Of a DNA stretch of 64,000 nucleotides, positions 56,253 to 64,000 are shown piece after piece. Both the position numbers and the translations under genes were made by a program. This stretch comes from Melitaea cinxia (lineage: Eukaryota > Arthropoda > Insecta > Lepidoptera > Nymphalidae), in assembly GCF_905220565.1 (NCBI RefSeq), contig NC_059417.1, positions 5,595,018-5,659,017 of the forward strand. Direction: 5' to 3'. Below the pieces are notes generated by a model that saw nothing but the letters and a program-made list of their open reading frames with translations, searched no databases and was not told the DNA's origin. Numbering within the stretch: the stretch's first letter is position 1; each line of letters starts with the position of its first letter.

Positions 56253-57019
56253 AGGGGCCTACTCAAAGCACTGCCTGCAGGGCCTGCTTGCAGTTACTGC
56301 CGCAGAGGATGTTGCTCCACAAAGCACTGCAAATCATTTACGCGGCATACGTTGTCGTGTTCGCTTGTGTTCTCTTTGTCCTTGCCTAAATTCGTCAATT
56401 TTTATAAATGGCTCCTACATTATTCAAACACCAAAAAATAGCATTGGGTTTGACTGTATTGAGTACTTGTAGCGTTCAAAAGAAAAAAAGGAAGCACTGG
56501 TGTAAAAAAGTTTTATATTTTTCATGTAAAAGCGACATAGCCTGCGACCGCATATCTTTGTTATGATAATGATCGTGGTTAGTTTTCCAAAGACATGGCA
56601 AATCCCTATACAATTAGATTACGTCCCTCCACACGTCTTTTTCTCGCTGGCTCATTTTTCTTGAAGAAAACAGAGCCAAACAAATAATATAATAAAACCA
56701 AACCAACTAACCACCAACTAACTGATTAATTGCTAAATGACAACCACTGACAAGACAAACCCCAGGTCAAATTAAGTAGACAAACGTCGCAATGTACCGA
56801 CGTAAACAAAATGGTGGTCTAAATCGGCCCGACCGAGCTACACATGTCCCTGATTGCAGTTTACGGAGTGGGGAGATCGTGTGTCGGGCTGGCAGAACGA
56901 CACTGCGGCCCTGCGACAGGGTGAACAATTAAAATATCGGCCCTGCATGCATACATACAATACGATCGGCAGTGGCACTGCAAGCAGGGCCCTGCAGACA
57001 GTGCTTTGAGTAGGCCCCT
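56253..57019. mobile_element. PIF/Harbinger-type MITE with long inverted repeats
   Basis: Left end AGGGGCCTACTCAAAGCACT (56253-) and right end, in reverse complement, the same 21 bases; after one mismatch the arms continue through CTGCAGGG and CTGCTTGCAGT for more than 40 bp. TAA flanks both sides (56250-56252, 57020-57022), a TWA target duplication typical of PIF/Harbinger. The 767-bp interior has no transposase frame, and its G+C-rich ends explain the local composition. It lies about 300 bp upstream of the TMEM14 start codon, where it could affect the promoter. Confidence 0.8.
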
Positions 57020-57029
57020 TAAAGCTGAT

Positions 57030-57071
57030 CAACTAAATTGTAAACGTACCCACACGTACGCAATTTAGTTG
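57030..57071. repeat. 11-bp inverted repeat in the TMEM14 5' flank
   Basis: CAACTAAATTG (57030-57040) and CAATTTAGTTG (57061-57071) are perfect complements around a 20-base loop holding CGTACCCACACGTACG. Possible hairpin or end of a small element. Confidence 0.75.
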
Positions 57072-57326
57072 TTCGGTAGTCGGCCAACTTAATTATATGT
57101 GTGCGGGAGCACTAAGCTTTATGTACTCTTTGATCCTAAGTTCCTGTTTATATCATAGTACTCTGCTTTGGTACTCTGTGATCCTAAGTAATCTGTACTC
57201 TGTAGTCAAAATTGTCATTTCACAAATTCATATTTTTAAGATTCTTTTTGTGGAGTTAGGTCGTTTGTTTATTAATTATTTTATATAAATAAAAACTGAA
57301 TATACCTTTTATATTATAAATTAAAA

Positions 57327-57402
57327 ATGGGTGTCGACATTTTGAGTTTCGCTTATGCCGCTACTGTAGCCGCGGGTGGTATTATGGGATATGCTAAAGC
57401 AG
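57327..57402 (+). CDS. TMEM14 exon 1 (residues 1-25)
   Basis: ATG GGT GTC GAC ... AAA GCA G|GTAAAG. Encodes the first membrane segment, DILSFAYAATVAAGGIMGY. Confidence 0.92.
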
Positions 57403-60400
57403 GTAAAGTGTATACTTTAATTAAAATTCAAAAGTACGTATTTGAACCTTACATAAATAAAATGTATCACTAAATTTATCGAAGTTACTCTTATAATAAA
57501 AATTTAAATTCCAAAACAAAGTTTTCTTGCATAATTTCTTAGATATAGTTTTTATTTTTATGTTTTTAAGATAAGATAGTATATCATAGTAGTTTTTTTA
57601 AGTCAAGCATTCCAGAAATTTCTTTTACTTTCCGTAATAATAAAAAAAGTGAGAATTTTAACGCGTATTATACGCGTTAGCTAAATTTACTTAATAAAAA
57701 CGTATAACCCATATAACTTATGTCAACTGAGAGGATTTATTTATTTATTGGTTTACCAGTAGTTATTACACTAAAACATTTATTACAAAACGGAACATAC
57801 ATTATGCTTAATCTCAGTGCACAACTCATGTAGGTAAACACCACATGTATATAGGTAAATTCAATTTATTTACAGTGTATGTATGTTAATGTTACTAGTA
57901 GAATGATGATTTATATGACCTGCAGGAAATACTGTAACACAGATTTTTTTTTTTAAATATTGAATCAGTCTAAACATTCCCTTGAAGCGCAGAACATTTT
58001 TTTCCATATAGCCTGGGAAAACTTGGATCAATGACATTATATGCTCTCCAAGACCCGGAGACTAGCAATATTGTATCAAAATGGTAATCAGTCATTTTTA
58101 AGGTGCCTATGCTCACCACTATTACCAACTTATTAATTATAGTAATATAGAAATAAATCTTACTTATCAACTGATGCTTGGTAGATGTAGTAAAAACAGA
58201 AGGGAACATTGTCTGACTTAATAAGAATATAGAACAAAAAAAATAAATAAAATTAATAGTTTATTTGTTGTATATTCAATAATAGTTTGCACCTAATCGC
58301 CTACGTCAATTATGTCAGCTAAGACATCACAAAGTAGGTTAGTTAAACATATAAAAATAAAAAGAAATCCAATATTAATAGTTATTAGCAATGTTTACAA
58401 ACATTAAGGAATTCAGCCTATTTAGTAAATATCATTGTTATAACTAATGTTGATGTGAAAGGTTTCAATTATATTTATTATTATTTTACAGGCTCAATAC
58501 CATCACTTAGTGCTGGTATTATTTTTGGATCTATTTTAGGTAAGAAAAAATAAACCACTACTTTATAATCTTGTATCACCTACTATTTTGTTTTTTTATT
58601 GTACTAGTAATAATTCAGTGTTAATTTGTCTGATTTTAATTTTACTTTAAAGTTAATCACTCGTTCAGTATGTATATGAAATCACGATAAATTATGATTA
58701 TCAAGGGATAGTTATCGTTTTTTAATAAATGTTTTTTTTTAATGTATATTTTGTGTTTCAGTCACTTCATTTTATCTCTCATCTCAAATTTTATTGTGTA
58801 AAGTAAAATAAAATATTCATAAGACCAAAGTCTTATATTAATTACTATTAAAATATGACCCATTGTAGCCTTAAAACTTGAAAATTTGTTTACTAAATAT
58901 ATATTCTTTTTTTTTGTATTTCAAGGTGTTGGAGCATATCAACTTAGCCAGGATCCATCAAATTACACCCTTATGCTTGGAACCACAACAACTCTTGGAG
59001 GTCTCATGGGCTACAGGTAAGAATTCCTTTCATTTACATTATTATGACAAACTTGTTGTTTGCACTTATTTATAAATTTAAATATAATCAAACTGATCTC
59101 TGACAGTTTAGTTTTCAAGCAACTTTGATAAATACAAGTATGCGGTTTTTCATAATTTTGTTTTTTTTTTTTGTTTTTTGACCAATGACCTCCAACCTCT
59201 GTAAGAAGCAAATAATAAAAACTCTTTAAATAATTGTGTTTGCTCGCAAACGAAAAAAAAAACCGACTTCAATTACATCGGCGAGTAATACAACGTAGAT
59301 CGACGAAAAAATAGTCAAGTAACAACGCATTATCAAAGATTACTCAAAAAGTAGTTATCAGATCTCGATGAAATTTAAATTTGACCACATGATAAACATC
59401 GGCTTTCGATTAAATTAAAAATCATTAAAATCGGTACACCTAATAAAAAGTTATTGCGGATTTTCAAGAAGTTCCCTCGATTTCTTTGGGATCCCATCAT
59501 CAGATCCTGGTTTCCTTATCATGGTACTAAACTAGGGATATCTTCTTTCCAACAAAAAAAGAATTATCAAAATTGGTACACCTAGTAAAAGGTTATTGCG
59601 GATTTTCAAGAGTTTCCCTCTATTTCTCTAGGATCCCATCATCAGATCCTGGTTTCCTTATCATCGTACTAAACTTGGGATATCTCCTTTCCAACAAAAA
59701 AAGAATTATCAAAATCGGTACATCCAGTAGAAAGTTATGCGGTATAATACAACGTAGGTCGACGAAAAAAGCGTCAAGTAAAAACGCATCGTTAGATATA
59801 GCTCGAAAAGTAGTTGTTAGATCTCAAATAAATTTTTGGGACCAATTGGCACACACCACCTTTCGATTAAAAGAAAATTTGTCGAAATCGGTCCACACGG
59901 GCAAAAGTACCGATGTAACATACATTAAAAAAAAAACAGTCGAATTGAGAACCTCCTCCTTTTTTGGAAGTCGGTTAAAAACAGAAGTGGGTGCTATAAT
60001 GACATCCTGATAACTTACCATTTTAAATCGCTAATGCAACCAGAAAAAAATATCAGCATTGAACATACTATTCAATCTAATTTGTAATAATGATTATATC
60101 ATCTTCGAGAATCATCTAAATCTGTAAACAACCCAAATCAGGCAATCAGATCTGAGGCGACCTTACTGATTATGTGTGAACTGATTCCACTTGATACATC
60201 TCTGTGAAAAAGAGATCAAGTCAAAGTTTATAAATAGTTTAGTAATGTGACAAAAAATTTGAAATGTCTGGAATTCGTTTTCGAATTCTAATCTTGATTT
60301 TCCACGGGCTATTCTCCGCAACTCGACGTCTCAGTGCGCCTATTTTGCGTGGTAGGCTGGAGGCCTCATTCATGCCAGCCTAGCTCCTTGAGGAAGCCTA

Positions 60401-61492
60401 GCAGACCCCTTGTGTTGCCGACAACTTCCCGGAGCGACCTCGGTGTCCCGAGGTGTAGCGCCCTGTAATTCGCCACACTACCGCATTCCAGCAAGATGTG
60501 TGAGGCTGTTTCTTTTGCCTCCATGCACGCTCTGCATAGGGGGCTGTCTGTAACACCTAAGTCAATTCTAATCTTGCAATTAGATATATTTGAATGGTGT
60601 TTTATTTTTTTATTTTTTATTCAAACAATTAAAATTAAAGATATCAGCTATCTAAGTTTAGCAACAATAAAAAACAGGTTATTTCGCTATTATCACAAAA
60701 CTGGTATTAAATATGCGGATTATGGATAACTTGTATATGTTTTTAACAATTTTTCAATTTGTTATGTTATTTAGGGTTGTTCTTTATATATTTGATAAAT
60801 AACAAATAAATAAAAAGTAAAAGCCTTTAGAAAAAAACAAGCATTTATTTGAATGCGCTAAAACGAAAAAAAAAAAAATTTTTTTTTTTACTTTATAACT
60901 TTTAATGTCTAGTTATAAAGTCATTACATAATTTATATGATATAAAAGTTTGTCGCAATATTTGAGTACTTGTATTTCCTTAGTTTGAAAATTTTAATAG
61001 TTAAAATCAATAACATTAAATTATTTAATTTACTTGTTTATCTAGACAGGTTGTCATGTGGTCTTTTTTAAATTTCATCGAGATCTGACAAGTACTTTTC
61101 GAGTTAGGTATATCTAATCACTCGTATTTATGTACTTGACAATTTTTTCGTCGACCGTTGAATTACCATGTGTCGACGTAATTGACAGCTGTTTTTTTTT
61201 TCGTTTGCGGGCAAACAATTATTCTTACAATAATGTTGCATGAAAGCTAATATGATTGTACTCATAGTCCATTAGTACATATTATATTATTTCTATTGTA
61301 TTGTTTAACTCTATTTTTTATATTTGTTTCTAATTTATAAAAATGTAATGGAAATATTTCTTCTTTTTCAGATATTATAACAGCAAAAAGTTTATGCCAG
61401 CAGGTCTAATATTCGCATTGTCGGTCGGAATGCTAGCGAAGTTAATAGTCAAAAATGTTAGTGCAAGTCCTATGTCAGTAAAGTCTAATTAA
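57327..61492 (+). CDS. TMEM14-family small membrane protein (four exons)
   Basis: Joining 57327-57402, 58492-58539, 58926-59016 and 61372-61492 gives 336 bases and a 111-residue protein ending in TAA, all introns GT/AG. Length and sequence fit the TMEM14 (UPF0136) family; human TMEM14C has 112 residues. Four Gly/Ala-rich hydrophobic segments lie near residues 4-24, 28-46, 56-76 and 84-103. Family marks: MGYAKAGSIPSL after the first segment, LSQDPSNYTLMLGTTTTLGGLMGYRYYNSKKFMPAG, and a short polar tail. TMEM14C is an inner-mitochondrial-membrane protein needed for protoporphyrinogen import in heme synthesis of vertebrate erythroid cells; TMEM14A acts against apoptosis. Which role the insect protein has is not shown here. 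The start is the only Met ahead of the first membrane segment. Intron 3 (2.3 kb) carries repeats. Confidence 0.92.
57405..58485. other. TMEM14 intron 1
   Basis: A+T-rich; contains an 'acgcgtattatacgcgt' palindromic spot near 57661. No repeat family recognised. Confidence 0.5.
58492..58539 (+). CDS. TMEM14 exon 2 (residues 26-41)
   Basis: Acceptor TTTTACAG, donor G|GTAAGA. Only 48 bases: SIPSLSAGIIFGSIL, the second membrane segment, framed by phase-1 introns. Confidence 0.9.
   Translation, partial: AQYHHLVLVLFLDLF
58926..59016 (+). CDS. TMEM14 exon 3 (residues 42-72)
   Basis: Acceptor TATTTCAAG, donor AG|GTAAGA. VGAYQLSQDPSNYTLM then LGTTTTLGGLMGY, the third membrane segment. Confidence 0.92.
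59234..59980 (+). repeat. 'AACCGACTTC' repeat, longest copy, with internal duplication
   Basis: Full ends (GTTTGCTCGCAAAC ... AACCGACTTC at 59240-59272; 'cctccttttttggaagtcggtta' at 59955-59978). A block of about 140 bp, from 'atcggtacacctaataaaaagttattgcgg' to 'ggatatcttctttccaacaaaaaaagaattatcaaaa', is present twice (59430 and 59573 onward). The copy is therefore longer than those at 36101 and 51848. The 145-codon frame across it is incidental. Confidence 0.85.
60366..60560 (-). pseudogene. Non-LTR retrotransposon C-terminal fragment (CCHC-type)
   Basis: On the minus strand the frame LGVTDSPLCRACMEAKETAS, HILLECGSVANYRALHLG ... FLKELGWHE, stop, has the C-x2-C-x8-H-x4-C arrangement. This is found near the C-terminus of jockey/R1-type LINE polyproteins, after the RT/RNase H region. 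Sixty-four codons remain and the 5' part is missing. G+C-rich compared with the surrounding intron. Confidence 0.75.
61050..61220 (-). repeat. 'AACCGACTTC' repeat (reverse, partial) in TMEM14 intron 3
   Basis: 'catgtggtcttttttaaatttcatcgagatctgacaagtac', 'ttgacaattttttcgtcgacc' and 'ttttttttttcgtttgcgggcaaacaatt' identify the start half of the unit. Confidence 0.75.
61372..61492 (+). CDS. TMEM14 exon 4 (residues 72-111) and stop
   Basis: Acceptor TTTTTCAG. YYNSKKFMPAGLIFALSVGM then LAKLIVKNVSAS and a short Ser-rich end. Confidence 0.92.
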
Positions 61493-61900
61493 CTTAGTGC
61501 TCAAGTGAAAGTGTTTATTATTAATAGATGACAGTTCTGTTTTTTTCATACACCTACCATACAAATAGAAAAAATGTACCTATTAAAAACTTAATGTTTT
61601 AAAAAATTTTCATGTTTTAAGCATTTCAAGGAATATATATGTACGGGTTATTAGAAATACTCTTTATTAATTGTGTTATTGCAATTTGTTAACATGATTT
61701 TGTTAATATGTCTGTTTATATTCTGTGTATGTTTTGTATAAGAAGGTCTAACTTCTTTGTATAAAATTTAGTTTAAAACATCAAATTATCAATCATTAAA
61801 TATTTATTTTAATCCTAGTGTTCTGTTTTTTGATTTAGGAAATGATGTGTAACTATGGTGTTGGAGATTGCTTTATTTATGTTATATTTAAATGTGGGAA

Positions 61901-61906
61901 AATAAA
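61901..61906 (+). terminator. Poly(A) signal of TMEM14
   Basis: AATAAA about 410 bases after the stop codon, followed by a T-rich stretch 20 bases on. Confidence 0.6.
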
Positions 61907-61914
61907 ACGATAAA

Positions 61915-62905
61915 AATTATATTTCTCTTTGTTTATATTTTTTTTCTTAAAATATAGACAATTTAGGAAAAAATATTTTGTTCATACATAAATAATTGGC
62001 ATATAATAAATAGTTATACAAAGGCAAGTGATGTCAAAATGGGAAGTTCAGTGTCCTTCCCTAATAAAAAAACTAAACTGCCGAAAACTTATTACAATTT
62101 TTTAATCTATGGTAACTTTAAAAGTTAATGATCTATGTCACATAAATAAATTTAGAAAATAAAAAAAAGACTTACAATAACAACAAGACATAAAAAGAGT
62201 GACTTAAACTATAAAACTTAATCAGTTAGAAGATAAGCGAACCAGTCGCTGTATTAAAAAAATACATACAAAAAGATTTTTAAAATGTATTTAATTTAAT
62301 TATTATGCATTTTTCGTTAAGAAATAATTTACAATCCCGAGCGAGTATTTTGAAAAAAATTCAAGTAGTGAATTAAAAAAAATCAAATTAAAAAATATGA
62401 AAAATACATTATTGTGTGCAATTCGTAAGCCCTATTTATACTTCGCTTAATTAATTATTAAAAAGGCACTTTGTGGCAGTTTCTTTCCGTAATCTTAAAA
62501 CGATACTATTTTTACAACCACTTAAAGAAATATAGACTAAGAAAAAATTACAATAATTCCAAAACCTGATATCTGTCAATCTCCTGTCATATCAGCTTTG
62601 TTCGCAATATACAGGTTACATAACTAGTGTACTTAAGAGTTCATTAATTGTAACACAATCACATTGTAATATCACTCACAGAACTATGTCTGACACTAAC
62701 TGTCTTCAGACACATTCTTATACACACAATCTCGTGCATCACATCCCTATGATTACCCGCTGTATATTACCTCGTTTATAAATATTACTACAGTAATCAA
62801 AATTATTTCGAACTAAATAACGATACAATAGAAAAAATTAAATAGTTACAACTGTTTATGTACGAGTATTTAAATAAAATTTTTGTTTGGAGTATGCAGA
62901 TTAAG
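61915..62905. other. Intergenic or 3' UTR DNA, nothing recognised
   Basis: A+T-rich spacer between the converging TMEM14 gene and the right-hand minus-strand gene. Confidence 0.4.
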
Positions 62906-62909
62906 AGTC

Positions 62910-62915
62910 TTTATT
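62910..62915 (-). terminator. Candidate poly(A) signal for the right-hand gene
   Basis: AATAAA on the minus strand, about 120 bases after the candidate stop at 63035. Confidence 0.35.
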
Positions 62916-63034
62916 ATGGAAGTAATATTCACATAAGGTATGTGCGCACGTTTCACAATCTGAAATGTATATAAAGGCTGGAGACCAACTGCCTGGTATA
63001 CTATCCAGGCTTTAGTGGTACCTAGGTACCATCT

Positions 63035-63090
63035 CTAGTCCAGCAAGCAGTCTTCAATATTTTTCCCGCTCATTTTGCTAATGGCGGCTA
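63035..63090 (-). CDS. Candidate alternative last exon
   Basis: A good acceptor (TTTTTATTATTTTTATGTTACAG on the minus strand, ending at 63091) opens a short frame. If entered in phase 1 with G it reads VAAISKMSGKNIEDCLLD and a TAG at 63037-63035. G+C content is higher than around it. It could be an alternative C-terminus of the gene whose other end is at 63596-64000, or the 3' UTR exon reached from a donor at 63575. I do not recognise the peptide. Confidence 0.35.
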
Positions 63091-63595
63091 CTGTAACATA
63101 AAAATAATAAAAATTACCATGTGTATAATGTTAAAATTCTTTGATGTATTAAAAATAAGGAATAATAGTCGATAGTAAACTACAAAGGAACTACATAGAC
63201 TAAAAAGCAAAATAATAGGTTACAGTCGATTTGAACTTTCAAAGAGAATTCTAAAAGTAGGTATTATTAAATGGCATATTATATGATTGTACAGAAACTA
63301 GTAATGTTTAGAATATGAAGGATAAAGAATGTATTAAATATGGATATGACTAAGAGTATGTACACATAAATATGTTGTATAGTCAAATATTGATTACAAT
63401 CTGTCCATTTATGAAGTCCACATTGCGACAGTTTGTAATCTTTTCGTTTCGACGTATATGGCTGTAAGGAATGCATATGATATAATAGTAGTTGTGATAT
63501 ATATTTAAGATGCGGAAGACCATGATTTGGCGATAGACAGAATGACATCGATATGGTCCAATGTTCGTGTCTTACCAATAATTAATTTGGCAATT

Positions 63596-64000
63596 CTATG
63601 TTCTTATAATTTCTCCGGACGTCAGATTCCTCTGATATGAGTAGACTAATCTTGCTGGCTCGATTTGAACTTGCTGAGAATTAGCGTCTGGTCTTATTGA
63701 GTTGTCTGATGATTTTGCTTGTGAGTAATATGTTCCTATCTTGAATAGTGATTTTATAACCTTATTTGAGAAAGGACTTTTGGTCGTACCCCTCCCGAAG
63801 TAATTGTCTAACTCCTCTTTTTTGAAGAAACCGCGTTTCGGATCGTCGCCTTCAGATTTTGCGGCTTTATTCGTAAAGTTGGTAAAATCGTATGGGTTTT
63901 TAGTTGTCGATATTGAGTTAATTTTTACAGGCGTTTGTGTACTGGACAGATGTGGTGCTTCTGTTGTTTTTTCTGTGATCGGTCGTCTTGTTGTAAAGAA
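63596..64000 (-). CDS. C-terminal part of a Ser/Thr-rich protein (5' partial)
   Basis: The minus strand is open for 134 codons from the window edge to a TAG at 63598-63596. Codon use is protein-like and the G+C content clearly exceeds the surroundings. The visible part begins FFTTRRPITEKTTEAPHLSS, then is Thr/Ser/Lys-rich with KRGFFKKEELDNYFGRGTT, and ends LVYSYQRNLTSGEIIRT. N-x-T sites (NFT, NLT) and TTxxP runs suggest a secreted or extracellular, mucin-like domain. No catalytic motif, membrane segment or known domain is seen. Twenty bases after the stop, a strong donor G|GTAAGA lies at 63576/63575. Identity unknown. Confidence 0.6.
   Translation of the reverse strand, partial: FFTTRRPITEKTTEAPHLSSTQTPVKINSISTTKNPYDFTNFTNKAAKSEGDDPKRGFFKKEELDNYFGRGTTKSPFSNKVIKSLFKIGTYYSQAKSSDNSIRPDANSQQVQIEPARLVYSYQRNLTSGEIIRT

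Noticed and set aside
59573..60010. A 145-codon plus-strand frame in TMEM14 intron 3.
   Set aside because: It lies almost wholly within a copy of the AACCGACTTC repeat; other copies do not keep the frame open.

Overview
This window looks like nuclear DNA of a moth or butterfly (Lepidoptera). It is very A+T-rich, the genes are split by long introns, and much of the rest is interspersed repeats of kinds common in lepidopteran genomes: RTE-type LINE tails ending in trinucleotide runs, tRNA-derived SINEs, the AACCGACTTC/GAAGTCGGTT repeat, and the 'GCCCGCGACTTCGTCCGCG' repeat. I cannot name the species.

Two complete protein genes were read exon by exon. On the minus strand, 54855 down to 40341, lies the modifier subunit of glutamate-cysteine ligase (GCLM/Gclm): six exons, 327 codons, in glutathione synthesis. 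On the plus strand, 57327 to 61492, lies a TMEM14-family small membrane protein: four exons, 111 codons, mitochondrial in the better-studied homologues. Their start codons face each other about 2.5 kb apart. That intergenic stretch holds a direct duplication and a 767-bp MITE with near-perfect terminal inverted repeats and a TAA target duplication.

Two further genes are only partly visible. A first coding exon (6597 to 6521, minus) with an in-frame upstream stop and a consensus donor starts a protein that must continue beyond the left edge. Its acceptor-like upstream boundary and the CpG-rich segments at 7.55 kb and 18.1-18.5 kb suggest upstream promoters or untranslated exons. At the right edge (64000 to 63596, minus) is the C-terminal 134 codons of a Ser/Thr-rich, probably secreted protein. 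A separate candidate last exon at 63090-63035 may be an alternative C-terminus.

Layout: 1-6.5 kb is mostly featureless (probably intron of the left gene) with CpG-rich patches. 6.5-40 kb is intergenic or intronic and dense in repeats, including a 282-bp tandem array at 23-24.6 kb and an RTE LINE with an 11-bp target duplication at 25.6 kb. 40.3-54.9 kb is GCLM, whose large first intron holds a 641-bp PIF/Harbinger deletion derivative and a recombinase-like mini-ORF beside a nested hairpin. 55-57.3 kb is the divergent intergenic region. 57.3-61.9 kb is TMEM14. 62-64 kb is the 3' end of the right-hand gene.

The two complete genes have unrelated known roles (glutathione synthesis; mitochondrial membrane/heme metabolism) apart from a general link to mitochondrial redox. 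No CRISPR array, rRNA or functional tRNA gene was seen.
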